NCBI RefSeq assembly: GCF_022760805.1
Contig: NZ_JAIVFL010000001.1
Coordinates: 1,054,001-1,118,000 of the forward strand
DNA length: 64,000 bases
Direction: 5' to 3'
Origin: Candidatus Mycolicibacterium alkanivorans
Lineage (GTDB): Bacteria; Actinomycetota; Actinomycetes; Mycobacteriales; Mycobacteriaceae
The notes below the pieces were generated by a model. It ran no database searches, was not told the DNA's origin, and worked only from the letters and a program-made list of their open reading frames with translations. The first letter of the stretch is position 1, and each line of letters starts with the position of its first letter. Both the position numbers and the translations under genes were made by a program. This document shows, piece after piece, positions 23,216 to 31,529 of the stretch.

Positions 23216-23264
23216 GATTTCGGCGCGGTTTCCAACGCGGCGCGAAGGAAACCGCGCCGAAATC
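23216..23264. terminator. 18-bp perfect inverted repeat between convergent glpK and the RDD gene
   Basis: Arms at 23216-23233 and 23247-23264 are perfect reverse complements (GATTTCGGCGCGGTTTCC), separated by 13 bases. The element begins two bases after the glpK stop. It has no U-tract. A close relative sits at 40664-40712, also between convergent genes, so this is probably a repeated bidirectional terminator or palindromic element. Confidence 0.75.
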
Positions 23265-23315
23265 GCTAGTCGGATTCGCCGAGGATCTGGTAGATCTCGC
23301 GGCTGCCGCCCGGCG

Positions 23316-24170
23316 CTAGCTCGGCGGGATGAAGCCCTGGTTGTGCTGCGGCGGTCCCGCCGCCGGACCCCGTCCGGTCATGGACGGAGGTGGCGGGAAG
23401 GTCACGGACGGCGGTGCGGGCGGGCGCAGCCGCACCAGTTCGCGGCGGTGCCGCTCGGCGAGCACCGCGGCCAGGACATACTGTGGCGGCACCCCCGGCG
23501 GCGGCGGCGGTGAGATTCGCGCAACCACGTCGGCGGTGATCCGGTAGGCCATCTGGTCACGGACGGAAGGATCCAATTGTACTGCCCTGCCGAGGAATTG
23601 GCGTGCCAGCTCGGCTTGCTCGGGACCCAGTCCGGACAGTTCGAGCGACGACGCCCACCACGCAAGCGCAGGTGGCATCACCGGGGGCGGCGCAAGTTTG
23701 GGTCCGCGTTCACTGATCACCACCGTGCCCGCGAACAGGTCGCCGATGCGCTTTCCCTTCGACGAGGCCAGGCTGCAGATCACCGCGGGGCCGCCGAAGA
23801 ACATCCAGATTTCGACGAACCCGGCGAGCGAGCGAAACAGCGCCTGACGGAAGCGTTCCGGGCCGCCGTCGTCGGATACCACCCGCAGGCCCATCACCAT
23901 CTTCCCCACCGAGCGGCCGCGGGTGGCGGTCTCCATGATCGCCGGGTACCCGACGATCACCAGAACCGTGAAGATGATGAGGATCGCCGCACTGAGCGCC
24001 TCGTCGAACTGCGTGACCGTCGCCGCCCACAGCATCATGCCAACCAGGTAGCCGATGACCATGATGCAGATGTCGATCAGCGCGCCGACCGCCCGCACCG
24101 GCAGCTGCGCGATCTGCACGTCGAGGACGACAGCGTCCCCGGTCACCACGGTCTCGGGCACCGGCACCAT
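23316..24170 (-). CDS. RDD-family membrane protein
   Basis: A 284-aa protein whose first 150 residues form an RDD domain: hydrophobic segments near 27-50, 60-80 and 120-135, with the charged RAVGALID and GRSVGKMVMGLRVV signatures. It is followed by a cytoplasmic proline-rich tail (PPPPPGVPPQ, FPPPPS). It starts 35 bases from the divergent SpoIIM-family gene. At this locus (Rv3695) it accompanies the MoxR/DUF58 operon, a context shared by many RDD proteins. Transport activity has been shown for a few RDD proteins elsewhere but is not assumed here. Confidence 0.88.
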   Translation of the reverse strand: MVPVPETVVTGDAVVLDVQIAQLPVRAVGALIDICIMVIGYLVGMMLWAATVTQFDEALSAAILIIFTVLVIVGYPAIMETATRGRSVGKMVMGLRVVSDDGGPERFRQALFRSLAGFVEIWMFFGGPAVICSLASSKGKRIGDLFAGTVVISERGPKLAPPPVMPPALAWWASSLELSGLGPEQAELARQFLGRAVQLDPSVRDQMAYRITADVVARISPPPPPGVPPQYVLAAVLAERHRRELVRLRPPAPPSVTFPPPPSMTGRGPAAGPPQHNQGFIPPS

Positions 24171-24205
24171 AGGAACCCACGCTACTAGCCGACTAGCATT
24201 GCCCG

Positions 24206-25198
24206 GTGGACGTCGATGCGTTCGTCCTGGCGCACAGGGACACCTGGAATCGGCTGGAGCAGCTGGTCAAGAACCGTCGCCAGTTGTCCGGGCCCGAGGT
24301 CGACGAGCTCGTCGAGCTCTATCAGCGGGTCTCCACCCACCTGTCGATGGTCCGGTCCGCCTCGACGGACACCGTCCTGATCGGCCGGTTGTCCACCTTG
24401 GTGGCGCGGGCCCGCTCCGCGGTCACCGGAGCGCACGCCCCGCTGTGGAGCGAGTTCACGCGATTCTGGACCGTGTCCTTTCCGGTGGTCGCCTACCGGG
24501 CCTGGCGCTGGTGGTTGGCCACGGCGGTCGCGTTCTTCGCCGTCGCCGTCGCCGTCGCCGTCTGGGTGGCGGGCAGTCACGAGGTGCAGTCAGCGCTCAG
24601 TACGCCCGAAGAAATCGACCAATTGGTGAACCACGACTTCGCCTCCTACTACCGGGAGAACCCGGCGGGATCGTTCGCGCTGCGGGTGTGGGTGAACAAC
24701 TCGTGGGTGGCCGCGCAATGCATCGGTTTCGCGATCCTGCTGGGCATCCCCATCCCGTGGGTGCTGTTCCAGAACGCGGCCAACCTCGGCGTCGTCGCCG
24801 GACTGATGTCTGATGCGGGCAAGGCCGATGTCCTGTTCGGGCTGCTCACCCCGCACGGGCTACTGGAGTTGACGGCGGTGTTCCTGGCCGGCGCGGTCGG
24901 CATGCGGCTGGGCTGGACGGTGATCTCCCCGGGCGACCGGCCACGAACCCAGGCGCTGGCCGAACAGGGCCGGGCGGTGGTCTCCGCGGCCGTCGGGCTG
25001 GCCGGGGTATTGCTGGTGTCAGGTCTGATCGAGGCACTAGTGACCCCCTCACCGTTGCCGACGTTCGTTCGCATCGGCATCGGTGTGATCGCCGAGGCGG
25101 CGTTCCTGGCCTACATCATCTACTTCGGGCGCAAGGCCAGCCTGGCCGGCGAGACCGGCGACCTCGAGGACGCACCCGATATCGTGCCGACGGGGTAG
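24206..25198 (+). CDS. SpoIIM-family (stage II sporulation protein M-like) membrane protein
   Basis: A 330-aa protein with a soluble helical N-terminus (about 1-95), then five or six hydrophobic segments beginning around 105 and ending with LAYIIYFGRKAS. It has the NNSWVAAQCIGFAILLGIP and LTPHGLLELTAVFLAG segments characteristic of the SpoIIM family, in which H-G-x-x-E is highly conserved. In non-sporulating actinobacteria these proteins occur beside RDD and MoxR/DUF58 genes, as here. The function is unknown. GTG start at 24206. Confidence 0.88.
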   Translation: MDVDAFVLAHRDTWNRLEQLVKNRRQLSGPEVDELVELYQRVSTHLSMVRSASTDTVLIGRLSTLVARARSAVTGAHAPLWSEFTRFWTVSFPVVAYRAWRWWLATAVAFFAVAVAVAVWVAGSHEVQSALSTPEEIDQLVNHDFASYYRENPAGSFALRVWVNNSWVAAQCIGFAILLGIPIPWVLFQNAANLGVVAGLMSDAGKADVLFGLLTPHGLLELTAVFLAGAVGMRLGWTVISPGDRPRTQALAEQGRAVVSAAVGLAGVLLVSGLIEALVTPSPLPTFVRIGIGVIAEAAFLAYIIYFGRKASLAGETGDLEDAPDIVPTG

Positions 25199-25209
25199 CG
25201 CGGATACGG

Positions 25210-26532
25210 TTATAGCCGGCCGGTGGCCTTCATCGCCAGGTAGCGGTCGGCCAGCGCGGGCGCGAGGTCCTCGGGCGCGGCGTCGACCACCTCAACTCCC
25301 TTGTGCCGCAATCGCGATGCGATGCTGCGCCGGTCGTTGCGGGCCCGCTCGGCGGCTGCGGCGTCATACACCTGCGCCGCGTCGGCCCGTCCAGCGGCGA
25401 GCTGATCGACCCGCGGGTCGGCGACGGCGGCGACGATCACCTGGTGTTTGGCCGACAACTGGGGCAGCACCGGCAGCAGGCCCTCCTCGAGGGCTGAGGC
25501 GTTGAGGTCGGTCAGCAGCACCACCAGTGCCCGTCGCCGCACCCGCCGTTGCACGGCGGCCACCATCGCGGTGGCGTCGGACTCGATGAGCGCCGGCTCC
25601 AGCGGTGCCATGGCGTCCACCAACTGGGCCAGCAGCTCGGTGCGCGAGGCTCCGAACACGGCCCCGCGGGTCAGCCGGTCGTGGGCCAGGAAGTCGACGT
25701 GGTCACCGGCGCGCGAGGCCAGCGCCGCCAGCAGCAGGGCGGCGTCCATCGACCAGTCCAGCCGGGGCCAGCCGCCGGGGTCGCGTGCGGTGGGATCCAC
25801 GCCAACCCGCCCTGCCGAGGTGCGGCCGGTGTCCAGGACGATGACCACCCGGCGGTCGCGCTCGGGCCGCCACGTCCGCACGACCACGTCGGCGCGCCGG
25901 GCGGTGGCACGCCAGTCGATGGACCGGACATCGTCACCGACGACATACTCGCGCAGTGAGTCGAACTCGGTGCCGTGCCCGCGGATCAGCACCGGCAGCA
26001 GGCCGTCGATCTCGCGCAGCTTGGCTAGTCGCGACGGCAGGTGCTTGCGGGACAGGAACGGCGGCAGGATGCGGATCTGGCCCGGCGCTGGAAGGGAGCG
26101 CTGCCGGCCGGCCAGGCCCAGCGGACCGATCGAGCGGGCCGTCACCACCTCCGAGCGTTGCTCGCCCCGCCGCCGGGGAGCGAGCCGGGTGGTGACGGTC
26201 TGGGTCTGCCCGGGGCGCACCGCGATCGCGTGCGCACGGGGTGCGGCGCCGGCACTCGGCGGCCACGCGTCGCGCAGCACCCCACGGAACCGGTGCAAAC
26301 CATCGTTGCGGACCCGCAGTACCGCGTCGACGGGCTGGCCCAGTCGCGCTGAGGTATCACCGGCTCGGTCCAGTCGCAGGGCCCGGGGGCTTCCGGCCAA
26401 TGCGACGTCGAGGGTCACCAGTGCTGCCAGCGCTAGGAGAAGAACGGCGAATGCCGTCGCGGGCCAGGGTGACAACGCGATCGGCACCGCGAACAGCAGC
26501 GCGATCAGCCCGGTGCGGCCGGTCAGGACCAC
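25210..26532 (-). CDS. DUF58 / von Willebrand factor A-like protein
   Basis: A 440-aa membrane-anchored protein: two N-terminal hydrophobic segments (about 5-40), a beta-rich middle, the DUF58 signature EFDSLREYVVGDDVRSIDW, then a vWA-like domain. Its metal-site motif reads LDTGRTS, short of the canonical DxSxS. Such proteins partner MoxR AAA+ ATPases. The GTG start overlaps the moxR stop (TAGTG). Without that choice the frame would extend into moxR antisense. It is the last gene of the operon. Confidence 0.88.
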   Translation of the reverse strand: MVLTGRTGLIALLFAVPIALSPWPATAFAVLLLALAALVTLDVALAGSPRALRLDRAGDTSARLGQPVDAVLRVRNDGLHRFRGVLRDAWPPSAGAAPRAHAIAVRPGQTQTVTTRLAPRRRGEQRSEVVTARSIGPLGLAGRQRSLPAPGQIRILPPFLSRKHLPSRLAKLREIDGLLPVLIRGHGTEFDSLREYVVGDDVRSIDWRATARRADVVVRTWRPERDRRVVIVLDTGRTSAGRVGVDPTARDPGGWPRLDWSMDAALLLAALASRAGDHVDFLAHDRLTRGAVFGASRTELLAQLVDAMAPLEPALIESDATAMVAAVQRRVRRRALVVLLTDLNASALEEGLLPVLPQLSAKHQVIVAAVADPRVDQLAAGRADAAQVYDAAAAERARNDRRSIASRLRHKGVEVVDAAPEDLAPALADRYLAMKATGRL

Positions 26533-27503
26533 TAGCGCGGTACCGGCACGGCCGACAGGATCCCGTCGAGCACTCCGTCGGGAGTGGCGCCCTCCAGTTC
26601 GGCCTCGGGCCGCAGTGCGATCCGGTGGCGCAGTGTCGGACGGGCCATCGCCTTGATGTCGTCGGGCGTGACGTAGGTCCGCCCGGACAGCCACGCCCAC
26701 GACCGCGCCGTGCCCAACAGGGCGGTGGCGCCACGCGGCGAGACCCCGAGCTGAAGCGACGGCGAATTCCTTGTCGCACCGACGATGTCGACGATATAGC
26801 CCAGCACCTCGTCGCCGATCAGGACCTGACGGACCGCCTCGCGGCCGGCGGCCAACTCAGCCGGACCGGCCACCGGCCGAATTGCGCTCAGATCACGCGG
26901 ATCGAAGCCGTGGGCGTGGCGGCTCAGAATCGCGATCTCCTGATCGCGCGGCGGCAAAGGCACATTCAACTTCAGCAGGAAACGGTCGAGTTGCGCCTCG
27001 GGCAGCTGATAGGTGCCCTCGTACTCGATCGGGTTCTGCGTGGCGGCCACGATGAACGGATCCGGAAGCGGCCTGGGTTCGCCGTCGACACTGACCTGCC
27101 GCTCCTCCATGGCCTCCAGCAGGGCGGCCTGCGTCTTCGGTGGGGTGCGGTTGATCTCGTCGGCCAGCATCAGATTGGTGAACACCGGGCCCTCGCGGAA
27201 CACGAACGCCGCGGTGCGCGCGTCGTAGACCAGCGAGCCGGTGACGTCGCCCGGCATCAGGTCGGGGGTGAACTGCACCCGCTTGAACTCCAGTTGCAGA
27301 GCGGCGGCCATGGCCCGCACCAGCAGCGTCTTGGCCACGCCCGGGACACCTTCCAGCAGGACGTGCCCGCGGCACAACAGCGCGATGACCAGACCGCTGA
27401 CCACGGCGTCCTGGCCGACGACGGCCTTGGCGATCTCGCCGCGCAACGCGAGCAGGGCACTGCGTGCCCCGTCGTGGGTAGCAGTCGGGGCGGAGTGAGT
27501 CAC
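26532..27503 (-). CDS. moxR: MoxR-family AAA+ ATPase
   Basis: A 323-aa AAA+ ATPase of the MoxR clade (orthologue of moxR2, Rv3692). Walker A is GVPGVAKT at about 53-60, Walker B LADEIN, sensor 1 region AATQNPIEYEGTYQLPEAQLDRF, and the arginine-finger and lid segment is RPTLRHRI. MoxR proteins act as chaperones that remodel or insert cofactors into vWA-containing partners, here the adjacent DUF58 protein. The GTG start overlaps the upstream DUF4350 gene by four bases. Confidence 0.93.
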   Translation of the reverse strand: MTHSAPTATHDGARSALLALRGEIAKAVVGQDAVVSGLVIALLCRGHVLLEGVPGVAKTLLVRAMAAALQLEFKRVQFTPDLMPGDVTGSLVYDARTAAFVFREGPVFTNLMLADEINRTPPKTQAALLEAMEERQVSVDGEPRPLPDPFIVAATQNPIEYEGTYQLPEAQLDRFLLKLNVPLPPRDQEIAILSRHAHGFDPRDLSAIRPVAGPAELAAGREAVRQVLIGDEVLGYIVDIVGATRNSPSLQLGVSPRGATALLGTARSWAWLSGRTYVTPDDIKAMARPTLRHRIALRPEAELEGATPDGVLDGILSAVPVPR

Positions 27504-28621
27504 GACGTCGTGACCTGCCTTTCGATGTCGTCGAGTGCGTTGGCCAGATGGAGGAGATCAGCATCGGTGGACGGGGGCGGGCCGAAAAGGAGGTGGTGCA
27601 CCGTGTTCTGGCCGCCGCTGTAGCGTGCCGCGATCGCCGATACCACCGCTGCCGGAGATGCGTTGGCGCCCAATCCCAGTCGAGGGGATAGCCGCTGCAG
27701 GGTGGCGGTGCGCAGTGCGTCGGCGGCCTGTCCGCGGGCCCGTCGTGACCGGTAGAGGCGGGCGCGGCCCTCGACGGTCTCCGACGCCCGGACCACCACC
27801 GGAAGCTTCTCGGCGACCAGCGGTCCCAGTCTGCGGCCCTGCCACAGCGCGAGCAGCACGACCACCACACCGAGCTGGAACACGAGCCAGGTCACCGCGT
27901 CGGGGATGAGGTCGCCGATCGTCGATCCGGCGGTGCCTTGCCCTTCGGCTTCCTGCGGTGCGTACCAGATGAGACGGGATCGGTCACCGGCGAGGTTCAT
28001 GGCCAGCGCGGCGTTGCCTGCTTTGAGAAGGCTGCCATTGGTGATGAAATCGGCGCTGCCGACCACTGTGATCGTCCGGCCGCCGGCCTGGTAGCGAACC
28101 AGCACACCGCCGTAGCACCGGGTCAGGTCGACGTCACCGACCTTCTCGTAGGTGTCGGTGGATCCCAGCTGCACGGACCCGGCCCGATTCGCCTCGCGCA
28201 GAGCGCATTTCGGCTCCAGACTCAGCAGCTCGGCGCCGCCGGTGCGAACGCCCGGCGCCAGGGCTGCGCGTGCTCGAGCGGTCGGTTCCAGCAGCAGCCG
28301 ATCCCCGGGGACAGCGGCCAGCCGCTGAAACAGGTCATCGCCCCGGGTGTTGTAGGTCTCGGCGGCCAGAAGCAGCGTGTCCGGGCGGGCGGCGCGTTCC
28401 ACGTCGGCGACGGTCCGGGCGACCACAACCTCCACACCGCGGTCCCGCAGCAGGCTGACGATGGCGTGCGCGCCGTCGGCCGAGGTCGATTCTGGATCCA
28501 TCCGTCCGCCCGGCCTGGGTGCGGTGAGAAAGGCGGTCACCGCCGCCAGGGCGGTGATCACGATGAGGCCCAGAGCGATCCAGTGTCCGGTGCGCCGCCG
28601 TGCTCCATTGGTCGCGCTCAC
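27500..28621 (-). CDS. DUF4350 membrane protein
   Basis: A 373-aa protein with transmembrane helices near 15-35 and 255-275. The intervening exported or cytoplasmic domain carries the DUF4350 pattern (STSADGAHAIVSLLRDRGVEV, then TLLLAAET) and resembles the GATase-like fold of that family. The cytoplasmic tail is basic. It is tightly coupled by GTGA overlaps to the genes on both sides (DUF4129 upstream, moxR downstream). A role in the same membrane complex is inferred from the conserved gene order Rv3689-Rv3693. Confidence 0.85.
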   Translation of the reverse strand: MSATNGARRRTGHWIALGLIVITALAAVTAFLTAPRPGGRMDPESTSADGAHAIVSLLRDRGVEVVVARTVADVERAARPDTLLLAAETYNTRGDDLFQRLAAVPGDRLLLEPTARARAALAPGVRTGGAELLSLEPKCALREANRAGSVQLGSTDTYEKVGDVDLTRCYGGVLVRYQAGGRTITVVGSADFITNGSLLKAGNAALAMNLAGDRSRLIWYAPQEAEGQGTAGSTIGDLIPDAVTWLVFQLGVVVVLLALWQGRRLGPLVAEKLPVVVRASETVEGRARLYRSRRARGQAADALRTATLQRLSPRLGLGANASPAAVVSAIAARYSGGQNTVHHLLFGPPPSTDADLLHLANALDDIERQVTTS

Positions 28622-29271
28622 CGCAGCGACGCCCAGGTGTCGGCGACCACCGGATCAGCCGCGGTGGCACTCGACGGGGCGGAGTGGCGACGCAGTGCGT
28701 CGTCCAGGTCGGCGACCATGCGATAGTCGGACTGGGTGCCCGGCTGTTCCCCATAGGTGACGTCGCTGAACACCGTTGCCGCGCGGCGCAGGTCGGCGCT
28801 GAAGCCGGGTAGCAGCTCGCCGGCATCGCGGGCCAGTTCGTTGGCCGTCCGCCCCGGAACCGGGTTCAGCAGCCCGGTCTCCTCGAGGCCGCGGGCCACC
28901 GCTCTGAGCCGGTGCCTGATCGCTTCGCCCCAGTGGCCCTGGGCGGCTTGGCCTTCAGCGGTGGCACGGTGCTCGGCAGCGCTGAGCTCGTGGATGCCGA
29001 GCAGGCCGTGACCATCGCCGCGGTTGGTGCGCATGGTCCGCCGGGCGATGCGCACCGCAACAACGAAAGCCACCACCACGAGCAGCGCCAGCACGGCGAT
29101 GGTGAACCAGCCGCCGGGGATCGAAGAACCCTTCATGATCAGCCGGTAGAGGAACTCGTCGAGCCACTCGCTGAGCCGGTCGGACAGCGACGGCCGCGGG
29201 TAGATCGGCTTGGCCAGCTCGCGCTGGGCCGCCTCGTGAGCGGCTTCGCGGTCGATGTCGATGGCGGGCAC
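28618..29271 (-). CDS. DUF4129 membrane protein
   Basis: A 217-aa single-pass protein: N-terminal amphipathic region, a strong transmembrane helix (about 54-75), then a cytoplasmic DUF4129 domain containing AIRHRLRAVARGLEETGLL and the FSDVTYGEQPG segment. It starts at GTG 29269-29271. The DUF4129-DUF4350-MoxR-DUF58 order is widespread in actinobacteria, but its function is not established. Confidence 0.85.
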   Translation of the reverse strand: MPAIDIDREAAHEAAQRELAKPIYPRPSLSDRLSEWLDEFLYRLIMKGSSIPGGWFTIAVLALLVVVAFVVAVRIARRTMRTNRGDGHGLLGIHELSAAEHRATAEGQAAQGHWGEAIRHRLRAVARGLEETGLLNPVPGRTANELARDAGELLPGFSADLRRAATVFSDVTYGEQPGTQSDYRMVADLDDALRRHSAPSSATAADPVVADTWASLR

Positions 29272-29283
29272 GGTGTCAGGACC

Positions 29284-30252
29284 TCATCGCGGAGCGGTGA
29301 GCCACAGGTTGTCCGTCGAGGCACCCGCCGGGGTCCCGACGGCACCCGTCTGCAGGACGAGGTCGAAGGCTTCGGCGCGGATGCGGATGTCGGTATAGAG
29401 CAGCACGACCACGCCGGCGGTGAACGGGGCGGTGACGATCTGGCCGATCGCGCTGCCGACGGATGTGATGGCCGTCGCCAGGATGAACGGTCCGGCTGTG
29501 CTGGCGCCGAAGGCCAGGACCTGACCGGCGATGCTGAACGGTACGGCAACAGCGCCGGCCACGACGACGGCGACCACCGCAGCCAGCAGCCGGATGCCGA
29601 GCACCCGCCAGAAGTGGTTGCGCACCAAGGCGAATGACCGACTGACGGCCGCCATCACCGGTTTGCGTTCCAACACGATGGCCACGGGCGCGAAGGCCAG
29701 TGCGGTGAACAGGTAGGCGAGCGCCGCGATCAGCGCCAGCACCAGCGGGATACCGAAGATCACCGCGGCGGTGGTGTTGGCGGCGACGGCCACTCCGATG
29801 ATGACCGCCACGACCACCCCGACCAGGAGCAGTGCCGCGACGACCTCCAGGGCGCTGAGCCCGAGCAGTGCCGGCAGCCGGCCGCGGACCCGCTGCCAGG
29901 CTTCACCGATGGTGATCGTGGAGCCGAATACCGCCCGGCCCACCACGACGGTGAGCATGCCGGAGAGCAGGATGGCCGCCAGCGCAGTCGCCAACGCGCT
30001 GGCCATGGCGGAGGCGAGGGACCCCAGCAACATCGGAGTACTCATCTCCTCACCGCCGGCGGCGCCGACCTGGCCGGTGAACGCCAGCGGACCGACTTGG
30101 AGCAGAAGGCTCAGGATCTGGGTGATCAGCACCACCACGGTCGTCAGGCCGAGCGTGGCCTTCGGATTGGCGCGGATATAACCGACGGCCGCGTTGAAGA
30201 TGTCGCTGAGCGACAGCGGCCGCAGCGGGATGATGCCGGGCTTGACAGCCAT
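29284..30252 (-). CDS. multi-pass membrane protein (Rv3689-like), N-terminus frameshifted
   Basis: The 322-aa reading begins MAVKPGIIPLRPLSLSDIFN and has five or six hydrophobic segments (about 40-58, 85-110, 132-160, 163-190, 222-245 and 255-285). It resembles glycerophosphoryl diester phosphodiesterase-type membrane domains (DUF7544-like), an uncertain assignment. Orthologues have an additional proline-rich cytoplasmic N-terminus. That extension is present upstream at 30253-30463 but in two other frames (see the next entry). The visible ATG may therefore not be the original start. It is first in the MoxR operon. Confidence 0.75.
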   Translation of the reverse strand: MAVKPGIIPLRPLSLSDIFNAAVGYIRANPKATLGLTTVVVLITQILSLLLQVGPLAFTGQVGAAGGEEMSTPMLLGSLASAMASALATALAAILLSGMLTVVVGRAVFGSTITIGEAWQRVRGRLPALLGLSALEVVAALLLVGVVVAVIIGVAVAANTTAAVIFGIPLVLALIAALAYLFTALAFAPVAIVLERKPVMAAVSRSFALVRNHFWRVLGIRLLAAVVAVVVAGAVAVPFSIAGQVLAFGASTAGPFILATAITSVGSAIGQIVTAPFTAGVVVLLYTDIRIRAEAFDLVLQTGAVGTPAGASTDNLWLTAPR

Positions 30253-30463
30253 CGGTGCGAAGGCCCCGTAACCGGGCGGCGGATAACCCGCGGGCGGGGA
30301 TATCCGGGCGGCGGGTAACCGGACGGGCCGTAGCCGGGGGCGGGTGGCCCGGTGGCGGGTAGCCGGCCCCAGGGCCTGCCTGCGGATACGGCGGCGGCGA
30401 GAACGGCGGCTGACCAGGCCAGCGCGGCGGCGGCCCCCCGGGGCCCACAGGTGGTGTGGTCAC
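30253..30463 (-). other. frameshifted proline-rich N-terminus of the Rv3689-like gene
   Basis: From GTG 30461-30463 the minus strand reads VTTPPVGPGGPPPRWPGQPP, then FSPPPYPQAGPGAGYPPPG, in one frame. The repeat PGYGPSGYPPPGY continues in a second frame, and AGYPPPGYGAFAP continues in the third frame directly into MAVKPGII. Adding one base near 30330 and one near 30297 would restore a single frame with a regular GYPPP repeat. The breaks lie in runs of C and G, so both real deletions and sequencing errors are possible. Confidence 0.7.
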
Positions 30464-30561
30464 CGGCCAACGGCCCCGACGTCGCTGCTCATGGACCCAT
30501 CCTGTCGACATGCGGGGCATTTCTCAACGCCCCAGGATTCCGGGCGCGTAGCGTTTGCGGC

Positions 30562-31026
30562 ATGGCGGAGCTCAAAGACCGGCTGAGATCGGACCTCACC
30601 GACGCGATGAAGAGTCAGGACAAGTTGCGAACCGCGACGTTGCGGATGCTGCTTGCGGCGATCCAGACCGAGGAGGTGTCCGGAAAGCAGGCGCGCGAAC
30701 TCGCCGACGAAGACGTGCTCAAAGTGCTGGCCCGCGAGTCACGCAAACGCAGCGAGGCCGCTGAGATTTACACCCAGAACGGTCGCGGTGAGTTGGCCGC
30801 CGAAGAGCACGCCGAGGCGCGGGTCATCGACGAGTACCTGCCCACACCGTTGACCGAGGCAGAGGTGGCCGACGTGGTCGACACCGCCATCGCTCAGGTC
30901 GCCGAAGAGATCGGGGAGCGGCCGTCGGTGAAGCAGATGGGCATGGTCATGAAGGCGGCCACCGCGATCGCCGCGGGCAAGGCCGACGGCTCCAGGCTGT
31001 CGGCGGCCGTCAAGGACCGACTCTAG
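30562..31026 (+). CDS. GatB/YqeY domain protein
   Basis: A 154-aa stand-alone YqeY protein, related to the tRNA-binding tail domain of the amidotransferase GatB. It has LKDRLRSDLTDAMKSQDK at the N-terminus, ESRKRSEAAEIYTQNGR, and the C-terminal PSVKQMGMVMKAA segment of the family. Its function is unknown, and tRNA-related binding is inferred from the fold. The start ATG 30562 matches the family N-terminus (MAELKDRL). It corresponds to Rv3688c. Confidence 0.9.
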   Translation: MAELKDRLRSDLTDAMKSQDKLRTATLRMLLAAIQTEEVSGKQARELADEDVLKVLARESRKRSEAAEIYTQNGRGELAAEEHAEARVIDEYLPTPLTEAEVADVVDTAIAQVAEEIGERPSVKQMGMVMKAATAIAAGKADGSRLSAAVKDRL

Positions 31027-31051
31027 CCGGCGCCGCGGGTATCCGTCGCGT

Positions 31052-31210
31052 ATGACGCGCTTCGGATACACCCTGATGGCCGAGCAAAGTGGACCCAAAG
31101 AGCTTGTGCGCTATGCTATTTCCGCGGAACAGCCCCGCCGCGAGGTGGCTTTCGCCCGGTGGGGGCGCTCGGTGTCGCTGGCCGACTGGGCGGCCGGGGC
31201 GCTCGCCTAA
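31052..31210 (+). pseudogene. 5' fragment of an F420-dependent LLM-class oxidoreductase gene
   Basis: The first 27 codons from ATG 31052, MTRFGYTLMAEQSGPKELVR and then YAISAEQ, match the start of luciferase-like F420-dependent oxidoreductases (about 320 aa). The next expected residues, AGFDFEVASDH, are replaced by PRREVAFARW and the frame stops at 31208-31210. Only the beginning of the barrel remains, so this is a truncated relic. Confidence 0.65.
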
Positions 31211-31529
31211 CTGGCGGCCCGGAGGATGCGGTCGCGGAAGGGGACTCGGCTTGTGCGGGGTGGAGGCCACCGGTGTGCCGTCGGAATTGAACAGCATCAG
31301 CTCCGGGCCGAGATGCGGGCCCGCGTTCGGGGTCAACTCGGAGTAGCCCAGATTGATGACCGGGGTCAGCGCCTCGTCGATCGCATCCACGGCAGCCGGG
31401 AAGACCGGTTCCAGGAGATAACTCGATACCGAGGCCCCCTTCTCCTCGCAAGCGGACCTAGATTGCGATCGGTGTTGTTTGCTCGATGAGGCGGATACTA
31501 TGGGCCACAGCCTGCCATTAGGAGTGATC
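31211..31529. other. gap without a confident gene; weak coding-like stretch on the minus strand
   Basis: The minus strand between about 31470 and 31240 reads a protein-like segment (PVFPAAVDAIDEALTPVINL, then GYSELTPNAGPHLGPELMLF) with natural-looking composition but no start or partner domain. It merges downstream into antisense of the oxidoreductase fragment. It may be another relic, and the family was not recognised. The ribosome site of the next gene (TAGGAG, 31519-31524) ends the gap. Confidence 0.35.
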
